NCBI GenBank assembly: GCA_051453625.1
Contig: JBOZIK010000001.1
Coordinates: 83,155,512 to 83,219,511, forward strand
Direction: 5' to 3'
DNA length: 64,000 nt
Origin: Welwitschia mirabilis
Taxonomy: Eukaryota > Gnetophyta > Gnetopsida > Welwitschiales
A program made the translations under genes and the position numbers. This document shows, in pieces, positions 25,153-37,899 of this stretch. How positions within the stretch are numbered: the stretch's first letter is position 1; each line of letters begins with the position of its first letter. Under the pieces are notes generated by a model, which saw only the letters and a program-made list of their open reading frames with translations, was not told where the DNA came from and searched no databases.

Positions 25153-28100
25153 TGTAACACTCAAATTTCTACATTAATTTTTTCCAATTAGAAGAACATT
25201 TAATGGAATGGAAGAATTTTTTTACAAGATGACAATTTTATATAAATATCTTAAATGTATAGTTATATCATATGATAATTTTTCATTCCCAAAAGTCATA
25301 TTACTTAACTAACATTTAGTGAATTCAACTAAAACATATATGCTCATAAGACATGTTAAGTGTGATGTCATTATCATAGATATTATTTTCATAGTGTAAT
25401 AGTGCATTTAGAAGTTGATCTTAACCATGATCAAGTTTCAATGTAATAATAGCCAAAGTCATGTGATAATCAAATAATAAGGTACATGAATCTCTTTTAA
25501 ATATGTACAAAATATATACATATATATGACTATACTTCTTGCTAACATGAGGTGTGATTAATGTGTGCTATCATAAATACTTAGGTAAAGAAGATAACAT
25601 AAATAAATTCCTTTTATTATGTCTAATAGAAGCCTTACGATAATGATTCTAGGCAATTTGCATTTTAATTTTATTCAAAAAGGGCATTGTTAAGATTAGA
25701 AACTATGATCTCTAATTTTGCACATCTAGCAAACTATCCAATGCCACTTAAGCTAAGAGGAAGATTCGTTTCTCAAGTGGTGAAAACACTTAGATAATAG
25801 TATTGCCAAGAGGGATGCAACGACCACAGGAGATTGCCTTTTCATCGGCAAAGAGTGAAGTTACATTGATGCACTAGGATCAATTATAGAGGAGTTAGAC
25901 AATGTTAAATACAGGGAATTTCGATGGCAAGTGTAGTAGCTAATGGCAAGGTGGCAAAGAGTGGATTAGAAAGGGAAAACATTGCAAGCAAACAATGTAG
26001 TCAGTAAAGACGATGACATCTGTAGAGAGGTGCTGCTATGTAGGTAAGGTGAAAAATACAAGGTGCCACTAGTGGTGATGCATAGATGGCACCAGAAATA
26101 TGGGTGTGTTGTAGGTAATNNNNNNNNNNGCAACATAGATCAGGTGGGAACTGTTTTAGGTACTATCACTAACCAAGAATGCACAGTGATAGTAGGTAGG
26201 AATGCCAAGATAGAGAATGAAAATTGCAAGAAAGAGGAAGAGGTTCAAGGTATAGCCAAAACACTGCATTATTATGATGGATGAATAGGGAGAGGCAATG
26301 GAAATATTTGGGAGAGAAATAATAGTGGTATAGGAAAATGAGGGCATCCAAGATTGTAGAACTAGTCAAAACAGAGAGGAAAAGCATGGAGTGCAGTGGG
26401 GAAAGAACACATAGATGATGAGGAAACCCGTGGGGATAGTCAGAATGAAAGGCACAACGACCGAATTGATGTAGATAATGGTGATTACTGTTCCCATAGA
26501 GCAACAATGCTAATTTTAAGCATAAGTTATTAACTAATGTAGTAGGAATAGGCTATGCTCGATAGGAGCATTCACTAAAATAGATTGAAGGTAAGAAGTG
26601 AACTTTGATGAACACAAGGAAGAGTACAACAATGGATAGGTGGAAGGTAGAAGTCACAGGCTAGAAGGAAGATTGATGATGATGCAATTAGGCAATGATA
26701 GGTAGAGAATGTGGTGTGAATAGAGAATGCGTAGGCATAGCACTGAACAGAGGAGAACGGTGCAAGGTAAGGAGACAGTAGTAGAGAGAAGGAACCATAA
26801 TAAACAGAGAAGCATAGAGGATAAGATATGGAGAAGGCATCTACAATAGAGGCAAGAAATGCAAGGAACCGATGAGTGTTAAGGAGAGAAGCATGAAAGA
26901 GAAGAGTACCTTCAAGTAGAAAATACCCCAAAAAGAGAAAATATAAAAATATTCTAGGGTTAACTTTAGTACAAAAAAAATTATGACATGTTACAGAAAG
27001 GAGCTAGAAGAGATTAAAGTTTATTTAAAAATTTGTTCAACTAGGGATTTGAACTTCAAACTACCTGATTAATAGTAAGACCAGATAACTAGCTAACCCA
27101 TGAGAAACAATTGACATAAACTTATTATACTACTATAATTAAGGGTTAATTATTATGGGTGATTTCTAGCTTCTTTATTAAAAACTAAAATATTACATTG
27201 TATGGTTAAACTTGTCTTTAATAAATTTTATCTATAGTTCTTGTTGAGATATTCAATAAATTTTTAGATGGCTAAGGTAATAATATACTTAGCACATATA
27301 TTAAGAGATTATTTTCCACATTAATCTCATAACAAGATTAAAATATCTCATGAAGAAGACTTAATCATTAATTTGACTTCACATAACATCAAGTACCTCA
27401 CTGTAACATATACAAGTAGTAAAGTGTAGATAGGGAATACCTCAAAAACTAAATACCATGAGACAGATTAAAAATCAAACACACTTTCATTAATAGAGAA
27501 TAAGGTTTAGTAAAGAAGACATTCTTAACTGATACATAGTATGTTAATTGACTCTAACTTATACACATGTCATAAGTGACTAAAATAAGAACAAAATAAT
27601 ACTTTTGCATAACTGTAGAATAACATAGAGTGATATGAAGTTAATAAGATGATAAATTCTTTGGTTTAGCTTTCCCATATGCAACATTTCTTACACAAGC
27701 ACAAGTGGTATGAGAACTGAATTATCATAGCTTCCAGTGTGGTCCATGACATGGAATAGGTTGGAAATGTTAATAAGGTAAGATAAGGTTACACACCAAG
27801 AGACTCGACCTAAATTCTTTGGCTTAGCTTTCCCATATGCAACATTTCTTACACAAGCACAAGTGGTGTGAGAACTGAATTATCATAGCTTCTAGTGTGG
27901 TCCATGGCATGGAATAGGTTGGAAAGGTTAATAAGGTAAGATAAGGTTACACACCAAGAGACTCGACCAAGAGCTCTCATCTAATTTCATTATCTTTTTT
28001 ATAATAATTTCATCACATTATCATAAGTAAGCCAAGTACACACAACCAGGAGGGACAAGACTATTTATAATGGCATGCATGTCTTTCCCTTTCATCTTGG

Positions 28101-29238
28101 AGGTTCAGTCCCATGGCCTCGAGACTCATAATAGAGAGATTTACTCTCTGAGATTCAAACAACTAGTTACCTTAGCCAGAATTTAATGTTATAAGTTACT
28201 TTTTCCCAAGGTATAAGGTTAGCATGAGACTCTAGGTTTTCAAGAGTTTAACCATGATAACTTAGGTCCAAGTCATAAGGAATTTGGTCAATAAGATGAC
28301 TCAAGTTAATAAGGGTTTTGTATAATAAGACTAAGAAATCTAGTACTTCATGAATACAGGAGTGCATAACATGATAACATAAAGCACATGGTAATCACAC
28401 AAGATTTACAATATCAATAGATGGAAGAAATTCAAACATAAAAGGATATAATGTTTACAAGAGTGGATGTAGACCACACCTATCCTTAAAGAAGTCCAAC
28501 ATATTCCTAGAGGTAATCAAGCTCCACATGATCTGGTTGCAGGTGAACTCCTATGACTCTAATGGCAAGAGGAAATCAAGTATTTGTAACATAAAACAAA
28601 TAGTAGGACTGACAGTAGGGTTGAGGTTTCTACAAGAGGTTTAGAATTCCTTAACCCTTCCTTTCCATGTCTGGTCACTAGGTGTAAATAATAGCATAAT
28701 AATATTTTTCAATTAAATTAAACTATATGAAATAAAATATCATGAGCATTACATATCATAGCTCCTGCAAAGAAAAAAAATGACTGGAAGAACAAATATA
28801 TCAAATTATAGATAGATTTCAAGATAACTCAAAATATCCAAAGTCAGATTACACTTTCAAAAATCTAACATGAATCAAGAAATCTGATGATAACTACACT
28901 AAACAAAAAGTCATGCATAATTAGTAGTGGACTGAAATAAACTAGATAATAACTCCATGATAAGTTAAGTATTCAACTTTTCACAAATAAACTCATGCAT
29001 AATAAATTTTAGTTATCTCAATCTTCCAATTAATTAACTTAAGGAATAACTATAATTTTAGTCTTTTAAGAATCTCTAAATAAATAATCATGTAAATAAC
29101 TAATTTAACTATTACTCGAATTTCACATATTATTATTTTTTATATAATTTAAGGCTCAAATTATTGTCATTATTAAATTTAATCATTTATCTAAATTAAC
29201 TAAGAAGGTTTTCTAGCTTAGCAAATCTAGAAATGACA
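25153..29238 (-). repeat. Right (5') LTR of element 3
   Basis: It is 4086 bp. It starts on the + strand TGTAACACTCAAATTTC and ends AAATGACA, followed by the ATTAT duplication. It aligns along its length with 18025-21929. It carries a 10-N gap at 26120-26129 and an internal 158-bp tandem duplication that the left LTR lacks. Confidence 0.9.
27655..27970. repeat. 158-bp tandem duplication in the right LTR
   Basis: Two direct copies, 27655-27812 and 27813-27970, begin AATTCTTTGG and end GAGACTCGACC. They differ at only a few positions. The left LTR has one copy (near 20505-20670), so the duplication arose after insertion or in the element's RNA. Confidence 0.9.
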
Positions 29239-29243
29239 ATTAT

Positions 29244-29600
29244 GGTTTACACATTTGTTAATAACTTGGTTTAAAAAGTAAAATGGATCATACATATTAT
29301 CTTAGAATTGGCAAATATATCAATGAAAATTTTTTTTAGGAATAATAAAAGATTTAATAATATAAATAAAGAAATCCTTCTATCCAATAGATGTGTTTTT
29401 AATTAAAATTAAGCATAATGGTGGTTATCCACTACTTCTAGATAGAGTGTTTTATGAAATAGCCCATTGTATTATTTTTATAAAAACTAGAATGATAGAA
29501 TGTTACATAGGAAATAAGACGTTTAATATTAAAGTTTTTAATGTTACTAAAAAAGACCTAGGTGAAGAGTTAAATGTTGAAGAAATAGATTAAGCCAACA
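29244..29600 (+). pseudogene. Protease of element 2, C-terminal part
   Basis: It resumes directly after the right ATTAT of element 3. The open part at 29393-29593 contains GGYPLLLDRVFYEIAHCII, matching the C-terminal half of the proteases in elements 1 and 4, and ends with the same acidic tail (KKDLGEELNVEE). Confidence 0.9.
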
Positions 29601-29879
29601 TTATTTTTATAGCATCATCTACTTGATGAAAGATGATTAATACTTTATGGGTCTATCTTGTATGATGATTCATTTGAAATAGAAATATTGAAAGCTTTTG
29701 ATACGGATGAACTCATTTATGAGCATTTAGGAATAGACTATTTTGATTAGGAAACTAAAAAAATTAAAAGTACAATCTGTGAAGAAGTCTAACATCTAAA
29801 AATAACTAAGGTTTTATATTTTAAGTGAGATCGTTTACTCCTATCATCTAAATAATGGTTTGAGGCTATAGTAAACTCT

Positions 29880-30800
29880 AAGAGTTATTTAAGAGAAACT
29901 AAAAATGTGAATTTAAATTTGAAATGTTTACCTATTGAACTAAAATATATCTTTCTATGTAATGATTAGAATAAACCACTGATAATAATTTATAATATTT
30001 TTCCTTAATAAGAATCTATTTTAATTTCACTTTTAAATTCTAAGATTAATGCATTTTCTTGGATCCATAAAGATTTAACAACCATTTCTACTTTCATTGT
30101 TCAATATAAAATCTACCTTAAAAATAATGCAAAACCTAGTAGAAAACCCTAACATAGATAAATGTAGCCCTTAAATTAGTCATAAAAGATGAAATTATTA
30201 AATTAATAGATGCAATAATTATTTATACTATATCTCATACTAAGCAGATTAGCTCTTTGATAGTAGTACCTAAGAAAAGATGGAAGTGGAGAATGTGTAT
30301 TAACTTTGGAAATCTAAATGATGCAATAAAGAAAGACCATTGTCCTTTAACTTTTCTTAGTAAAGTACTTAATAGAATATAATGATATGTCTTTTATTAT
30401 TTTTTTGANNNNNNNNNNNNNNNNNNNNNNNNNNNNNNNNNNNNNNNNNNNNNNNNNNNNNNNNNNNNNNNNNNNNNNNNNNNNNNNNNNNNNNNNNNNN
30501 NNNNNNNNNNNAGAATTTACAATGGTCTCAGTACTTTTCAATGTATAATGATGGGTATCTTTTTTGATAATTTAGAGGATTTGATAGAAATTTTTATCGA
30601 TGAGTTTTCAATATATGTTAAAGTATTTGAAAATATGCTAGAGAGGTTAGAGAAAGTCCTTAATAGATGTATTAAGAAGTGCCTATAGTTGAGTTGGGAG
30701 AGAAGGTTCTTTTTAGTTAATAATGGAATTGTTTTAGATCATTACATTACTAGTAAAAGAATTAGGATGGACTCTAAAAAAGTAAGTATAATTAAAGACC
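29880..30800 (+). pseudogene. Reverse transcriptase of element 2
   Basis: This is the Ty3/gypsy reverse transcriptase, broken by stops. The N-terminal linker reads LKCLPIELKYIFL near 29915. The finger region reads VVPKKRWKWRMCINFGNLND near 30265-30325 and continues with KKDHCPL. The core is lost in a 103-N gap (30409-30511). It resumes with CMMGIFSDNLEDLIEIFIDEF; the catalytic box is FIDEF where the family has F[MI]DDF, so one catalytic aspartate is changed. MDSKKVSIIKDL closes the domain and RNase H follows. Confidence 0.9.
30409..30511. other. 103-N assembly gap inside reverse transcriptase
   Basis: Unlike the 100-N gaps, this one has no duplicated flank and an odd length. The missing part of the RT core between FFD and the CMMGIF block is about 35 to 41 residues by family spacing, which fits an estimated-size gap. 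Confidence 0.8.
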
Positions 30801-32771
30801 TAACTTATCTAATAAATGTAAAATAAGTTTAATATTTTCTTTGTCATTATTATTTTTTCTATTATTTTATTTAGGATTATACTAAAATTTATTAATCGCT
30901 TTACTTGTTACTTAAAAAAAAAACTAAATTCAAATGAAATAAATCTCATTAGCTTGCTTTTGAAGCACTAAAAGATAAAATCTCTTTTGCACCTATTATA
31001 ATAGAACTTGATTGGACTAAAAATTTTGAATTAATATGTGATATTGATAATATTACCATGGGTGAGGTTTTTAAACAAAGTATGAAAATGATTTTGAAGT
31101 TATATCTTATCATAGCAAAACGTTATCTAAAGATAAATTAAATTACACTACTATTGATAAAGAAATGTTAATCTTTTACCTTGATACTCTTAGATTCTAT
31201 CTTTTAAGCTTTCATAAGAATGTTTATGTTGACTATGTAGCTATTACATACATCATTACCAAGAAATATACTAGTGCTAGACTTATTAAATGAATCCTTA
31301 TTATGTAAGAATTTAATCTTACTATTATTAATAAAGGAGGAAAACATAAAAGTGTAGTAGATCATTTGTCACATCTTTCTTCCTCTCTTAATAATATTAT
31401 GATTGATTGTTCTTTTTTAGATGAATAATTTTTTGTCATATCTTTTATTCATCCTTCTCCTTCATATGCTAGTATAGTTAATTATCTTACTACCATGAAA
31501 ACACCACAACATTAGAGTATAATCAAATAAAATATTTTCTTTATAGAATAGGTAATTATGAATAGATAGAGCCACATATTTACAATAGATGCAAAGATAA
31601 AGTCATGAGAAAATGTGTTATTGAATAGTAAAAATCAAGTGGTGGTATTTATGGAGGTTTTTTTAGTTGATAGAAAACAACAATGAAAATTTTTCACTCT
31701 GGTTTTTATTACCCTAATCATTTTTAGGACTCTTTTGATTTTGCTAGAAGGTGTAATGCCTCTCAACATTATGATAGCTTTGTTCATTCTCATAATATGT
31801 CTCTTAAATCTATTCTTGAATGTGAACCTTTTAATTATTGGGAAATTAATTTTATAGATCTTATTAAACCTCCTCCTAATGATAAAAGCTATATTTTAGT
31901 AACTACTGATTATGTTATTAAATGGGTTGAAGCTATTCCTACTTTTACAAGTTATGCCCAAACTATTTACAATTTTATTAGAACTCATATTTTTTAATGC
32001 TTTAAATTTTCTATAATTATCCTTAGCAATCAAAAAACTGATTTTATTAATTAATATTTTAAGAAACATCTTTTATCCATTGGAATTAAATATAGAGTAG
32101 ATTATGCTTATCATCCACAAACTAATGGTTAAGCTAGAAATACAAATAAGGAAATAATAAAAATGCTTTAAAAACCTATATCTATTAGTAAAAAATCTTG
32201 GGCTTCTAAACATAATAATTTTTTTGAGCTTATCATACTACTTGATATAATTCTCTTGGTTTTTAACCTTATAAGCTTATGTATAGAAAATTTTGTATTT
32301 TATCAGTTATTGTATGTTATAACTCTTATAATTCTTTTCATCAACCTAATCTTGTATACCTTTGTAAAAATATTAAAAATAAATTAACCATACTTAATAA
32401 CTTAGATGAAAAATGTACACATGCTATACATCTTCACTTCACTCATAAAACCAAAGCTAAGTTCAAACCTGATAAAAAGTTATTTTATTAATAGTTGAAA
32501 ACTTGTCAATTTGTTTTTTTGTACAACACTAGAGTGAATCTTTTACATATCAAGTTAACCTCTAAATGGTTAGCTCCTTATGTTATAAAGAAACTACATT
32601 CTAATAACTCTTTTAAGATTTCTGACTTAGATACTAATGAGATTTAAAAAGTTGTTGAATAAAGGTTAAAAATATATGAAAAACTTTTTGATGCAACCTT
32701 TAATATAATAGAAGCAATTGTTTTGAAATCTCTTCTCGATAGAGATAACGTCCTTTCTACTATTGTCTAAA
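30781..32771 (+). pseudogene. RNase H and integrase of element 2, copy A
   Basis: RNase H: KNFELICDIDNITMG near 31020, then a frameshift. Integrase: the core reads PFNYWEINFIDLIKPPPNDK near 31828-31887 and YVIKWVEAI shortly after, in an open frame at 31797-31997. It continues with AYHPQTNG near 32107 and THAIHLHFTHKTKAKFKPDK near 32424-32483. The C-terminal part reads KWLAPYVIKK near 32560 and EAIVLKS near 32710. The second catalytic Asp (normally SDQGT) appears as SNQ. Integrase would have joined element DNA to the genome. It is inactive here. Confidence 0.9.
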
Positions 32772-33372
32772 TTATCTCTTAGGTTATTCCTCTGGTGGAT
32801 ATTATGATGTTATTTGATCATTTTTAACTTGATTTGTCTATTTTCTTTATGAAATTTCCATGATTAGTATTCATACTTGGGTATTTTTACAATGATAAAA
32901 TTAGATTCACCTAATATTAAGATATTCACATATTTGTAAACTTCACTTTCAAGGAAGATACCTTGTTTTTATGCTTTTTTTCCAATGGTATGATGTCTTT
33001 AGATGTTTAGGTATGTTTTTTTCTATCCTTTATATCATTTCATTACCTTCATTTTTTTGAGTGTGTGATCATGTGGTAATTTTTCATATTAAGGGGAAAA
33101 AAGGAGGCAAAGAGAAGAAGAAAAGGGGAGGGAGGAGGGTGATGGAGGAACATGGAAGAGAGAGGGAAAAAAACTAATAACTATGATCTATTATACTTGT
33201 AGTAAAATATATAATCGCTATGATCTCCTATCACATTAAGGTAAATTGTTTTAAAAGAAACCTTTATTAGTATTAATAGCTATGAAAACTCTATTAGAAA
33301 ATAGTTAGTCATGCTTCATAGTGATTGCACTCCCCTTATTATGAAAAGTAGTGATAAAACTTTGAGGCTAAA
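32772..33372 (+). other. 3' noncoding block of element 2 with purine-rich tract, copy A
   Basis: No gene. At 33093-33170 there is an almost pure purine run on the + strand. The counterpart in copy B is at 35964-36026. Downstream, GCACTCCCCTTATTATG and flanking sequence match the 3' region of element 1 near 8940-9115. Element 4 begins at 33373. Confidence 0.65.
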
Positions 33373-33659
33373 TATTATGATGAATATTGTGCAAATGCTA
33401 CATTCTTAAGAAGATATGTCATTCATAAATAAATATAAATATTGTACAATATAATATACTAATATAGATGAAAGTGTCCCAAATGTCATAGTCTCATTGA
33501 AGGCATAGGTGAGAAGAAAGAAACTTAATTTTGAAAGTAAAACCCTACATATTCTTATANNNNNNNNNNNNNNNNNNNNNNNNNNNNNNNNNNNNNNNNN
33601 NNNNNNNNNNNNNNNNNNNNNNNNNNNNNNNNNNNNNNNNNNNNNNNNNNNNNNNNNNN

Positions 33660-35640
33660 AGTAAGTATAATTAAAAACCTAACGTCTCTAATAAGTGTAA
33701 AACAAGTTTGATCTTTTCTTAGTCATTATGATTTTTATTATCATTTTATTTAGGATTATATTAAAATTTATAAATCTGTTTACTTATTACTTGAAAAAAA
33801 AACTAAATTCAAATGAAATAAATCTTGTCAACTTGCTTTTGAAACACTTAAAGATAAAATCTCTTCTACACCTATTATAATAGAACTTGATTAGAATAAA
33901 AAATTTTAATTAATAAGTGATTCTAATAATATTACCATGGGTGGGGTTTTTAAACAAAAGTATGAAAATTGTTTTAAAGTTATATCTTATCATAGAAAAA
34001 CTTTATCTAAAGCTAAATTAAATTACACTACTACTAAGAAAGAAATGTTAATCTTTTGCCTTAATACTCTTAGATGCTATCTTTTAGGCTTTCATATGAA
34101 TGTTTATGTTGACTATGTAGCTGTTACATACAGTATTACCAAGAAAGATTCTAGTGCTAGACTTATTAGATGAATCCTTATTATGTAAGAATTTAATCTT
34201 ACTATTATTGATAAAGCAGGGAAACATAACAATGTAGTAGATCATTTCTTACATCTTTCTTCCTCTCTTAATAATCTTATGATTGATGGTTCTTTTTTAG
34301 ATAAATAAATTTTTGCCATATACTTTATTCATGCTCCTTATTCATATGCTAATATAGTTAATTATCTTACTATCATGAAAACACTATAACATTAGAGTCT
34401 AATCAAATAAAATCTTTTCTTCATAGAATAAGAAATTATGAATGGATAGAGCCACATCTTTACCATAGGTTCAAAGATCAAAACATGAGAAAATGTATTC
34501 TTAAATAGTAAAAATTAAATGGTGGTATTTGTGGAGGTTTTTTTAGTTGATAGAAAATAACAGTAAAAATTTTGCACTATAGTTTTTATTGGCCTACTTA
34601 TTTTTAGAACTCTTTTAATTTTGTTAGAAGATGTAATGCCTCTAAACATTATGATAGCTTTGTTCATTTTCATAATATGTCTCTTAAATCTATTCTTGAA
34701 TGTGAACCTTTTAAATATTGGGAAATTGATTTTATAGATCCTATTAAACCTCCTCCTAATGATAAAAACTATATTTTTTAGTAGCTATTAATTATGTTAC
34801 TAAATGAATTAAAGATATTACTGCTTTTATAAATTATGTCCAAACTATTTATAATTTTATTAGAACTTATATTTTTCAATGCTTTAATTTTTCTAGAATT
34901 ATCATTAGCAATCAAAAAACTAATTTTATTAATTAACATTTTAAGAAACTTCTTTTATCCATTGGAATTAAACATAGAGTAGATTATGCTTATCATCAAC
35001 AAACTAATGGTTAAGCTAAAATGCAAATAAGGAAATAATAAAAATGCTTTAAAGACTTATATCTATTAGCAAAAAAATCTTGGGCTTCTGAACTTAATAA
35101 ATTTTTTTGAGCTTATTATACTACTTGGCATAATTCTCTTGGTTTTTTACCTTATAAACTTGTGTATAGAAAATGTTGTGTTTTATCAGTTAATGTGTGT
35201 TATAACTCTTATAATTCTTCTCATTAACCTAATCTTGTATACCTTTATAAAATCTTTAAAAAAATTAGCCATACTTAATCACTTATATGAAAAATGTACA
35301 CATGCTATACATCTTCAATTCAGTCATAAAACCAAAGCTAAGTTCAAACATAATAGAAAGTTATTTTATTAAAATTTAAAACCTTGTTTTTTGTATAACA
35401 CTAGAGTGTATCTTTTACATAACAAGTTAACCTCTAAATGATTAGTTTCTTATCTTATAAAGAAACTACATTCTAATGACTGTTTTAAGATTTCTGACTT
35501 AGATATTAAGGAGATTCAAAAATTTAATGAATAAAAGTTTAAAATATATAAAAAATTTTTTGATGCAACCTTTAATATAATAGAAGCAATTATTTTGAAA
35601 TATCTTCTCCATAGAGAGAACTTCCTCTCTACTATTATCT
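33660..35640 (+). pseudogene. RNase H and integrase of element 2, copy B
   Basis: This copy keeps a longer RNase H frame than copy A, at 33937-34173. It reads KVISYHRKTLSKAKLNYTTT and then KKEMLIFCLNTLRCYLLG, VYVDYVAVTYSITKKD and SARLIR, which is the family's C-terminal RNase H. EFNLTIIDKAGKHNNVVDH follows after a stop. Integrase reads PFKYWEIDFIDPIKPPPNDK near 34708-34767, AYHQQTNG near 34988 and a frame at 35139-35372 ending THAIHLQFSHKTKAKFK. It lacks the frameshift seen in copy A. Confidence 0.88.
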
Positions 35641-36225
35641 AAATTATCTCTTAGCTTGTTCCTTTGGTGGATATTATGATGTCACTTGATCATCTTTAAC
35701 TTGACTTGTCTATTTTCTTTATGAAATTTCCATGACTAGTGTTCATACTTGGGTTTTTTAACAATGATAAAATTAGATTCACCTAATCTTAAGATATTCA
35801 CATATCTATAAACTTTTCTTTAAAGGAAGATATATTGTTTTTGTGCTTTTTTTCCAATGGTATAATGTCTTTAGATGTTTAGGTATGTTTTTTACTATCC
35901 TTTATCTCATTTCATTACCTATATTTTTTTGAGTGTGTGATCATGTGGGAATTATTCATATCAAGGAAAAGAAAAAGGAGGAAAAGAGAAGGAGGGGGAG
36001 GAGTAGGGAAGAGAAAGAGAAAAAGACTAATAACCACGAGCTATTGTACTTATGCTAAAATATATAATCACTATGATATCCTATCACATTGAGGAAAATT
36101 ATTTTGAAAGGAACCTTTGGTAGTATTAATAGCTGTGAAAACTCTATTAGAAATTATTTAGTTATGCTTTATAGTGATTGCACTCCCCTCATTATAAAAA
36201 GTAGTGATAAAACTTTGAGGATAAC
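35641..36225 (+). other. 3' noncoding block of element 2, copy B
   Basis: Noncoding, with the purine-rich run near 35964-36026. It ends where the element 4 LTR begins at 36226. The five bases before it (36221-36225, ATAAC) would be the left target duplication. The right one lies outside the window. Confidence 0.6.
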
Positions 36226-37457
36226 TATTGTGATGCATATTGTGCAAATGCTACATTCTTAAGTAGATATGTCATTCATAAATAAATATAAATTTTCTAC
36301 AATATAATACACTTATATAGATGAGAGTGTCTCAAATGTCATATTCTCATTGAAGGCATAGGTGAGAAGAAAGAAACTTAATTTTGAGAGTAAAACCCTA
36401 CATATCCTTATAATAAAAATAAATAATAATGTAAAAATAATAATGCATCTACACTTATGCAAATGAAATGAAAGTTTAAATTAAGAGTAACTTCAATCCA
36501 CTTATCAGATCAACTTATCATAGAGATTAGACCTATATAATCTAGATTAATAAGGAAATTCCATCACTAGTTTGAGACAAATCTAAGCTATCAAGTATGT
36601 CAAAAAAAATATAAAAAATAATGCAAAGTTAACCTAAAAAGAAATATGATAATCCTAAACTAATAATATCAACCTTAATAAAGGTTGTTCTTATGATCTA
36701 TATCACTAAAGAAGTTGTCATGAAATTAGAAGTCCAATAAACCATAAGGAACATGCACAAAATAAAGATATGAAAATAAAAGCAAATTTTTAAATTAGCT
36801 TTAAACCAATATTCATTTACAATGTAGCAACACCTCAATTAAGAATATACAACCTAAAACCCTAAAAAACATCTCTCTACAACAACCCTCAATTAAGAAT
36901 ATACAAAATAGAGTTGAGGGCAGAGGATGTATTTATTTGAAAAATAAACTTTATAAATAAACAAGACTCACAGGAAGGGAAATAATCCTCATAACCATGC
37001 AAGAAAGTGTAAGATAAATGGCTAGAGTTTTGTAAAGTTTGATAAAGCATCTATTCCTATTACTATTCTATTAGTTATCTAGATGATAGAAGAGATGATA
37101 CCACCTCATAAAACTTTCACATTAATTACTAGCTTTATTATGGTTGATATATTCCTTTACTTAAGTGTTTTGTCATCTATATAATAAATTATGTAGTTTT
37201 TTATATGATGAGGTGTATGATAGGCTTTTATATAGCTCTTTATATATTACATTAGCCTTATTGTTTGTAAAATTTTTAATTCAAATAAAAAATATTGCAA
37301 ATCATCTCAAATGTTGTAAAATGTAATGAAGATTGCATTTTTATGTGTCATTCTTCTTAGTTCTCCATTATCATTTAAATTTAGCATAAACCTATCTAAT
37401 GTCCTATAAAACTACTTAAAATATTCTATCAAATATATATAATTTGGCATAGCAACA
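36226..37457 (-). repeat. 3' LTR of element 4
   Basis: On the minus strand it starts TGTTGCTATGCC (37457) and ends CATCACAATA (36226). It matches the element 2 LTR block by block, for example TAGGTTTATGCTAA, the GATATAGATCATAAG region and TTGCACAA near the end. A second, truncated copy of its distal end is at 33373-33559 before the gap. Confidence 0.85.
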
Positions 37458-37495
37458 TAGCCATCCACCTAGTCTTATTGATCCCTAAGAAAATA
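37458..37495 (-). other. Polypurine tract region of element 4
   Basis: The minus strand reads TTAGGGATCAATAAGACTAG, then GTGGATGGCTA, just before the LTR start. This matches the sequence next to the 3' LTR of element 1 (TTAGGGACTAATTAAGACTA) and shows that this LTR is the 3' one. Confidence 0.75.
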
Positions 37496-37899
37496 AGGTG
37501 GATACTCATGATTATGATTTAGGTTGACTATTAATAAAAGTAATTGAGCATTATCAAATTATCTCAAAAAGAATTTTAGAAATCTAAAAAATGTAAACAA
37601 ATTTATTAGAAATAGATAATTAAATGTTTCACATGTGTAGTGCAAGTGGCTATATAATTATTGAGTGGTCATCTAGATGATATGAGGGATGTTAGACTAA
37701 AAAATAGTTCTATAAAAATAGAAGCCTATGACAAAATTCTCAAAAATATAACCATTAAATACACTAATAATTAATAGCCCCTCATTAAATATGCAATAGA
37801 TAAAGAAAATGATTTCAAAAAATATAAATAATCCTCATCATGAGGTGTAAAAAATGATAGAAATGCATGAAATCCAAAAATGTACACATGCTATTACTC

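Larger units (their letters stand above)
15369..29243 (-). mobile_element. LARD-like LTR retrotransposon, element 3, with ~4-kb LTRs
   Basis: The element lies between two ATTAT target duplications (15369-15373 and 29239-29243), inside the protease of element 2. On the minus strand the LTR begins TGTCA and ends GTTACA or GTCACA. A perfect tRNA-Met primer-binding site (TGGTATCAGAGC) sits inside the right LTR, and a polypurine tract (AAGGGGGAGAGG) sits inside the left LTR, which fixes the orientation. The LTRs are about 3.9-4.1 kb. The internal domain is only about 2 kb once its gap-flanking duplicate is discounted. No gag or pol motif is found. This is the plan of a large retrotransposon derivative, mobilised in trans by an unknown partner. 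Open frames inside the LTR are short and not preserved between copies. Confidence 0.9.
30781..36412 (+). repeat. Gap-flanking duplication 5 (30781-33559 and 33660-36412)
   Basis: About 2.75 kb lies on both sides of the 100-N gap at 33560-33659. Each copy carries RNase H, integrase, the 3' noncoding block and the first part of the element 4 LTR, so this is a second shared insertion junction (33372/33373 and 36225/36226). Eyeball divergence is 7 to 10 percent. Confidence 0.9.
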
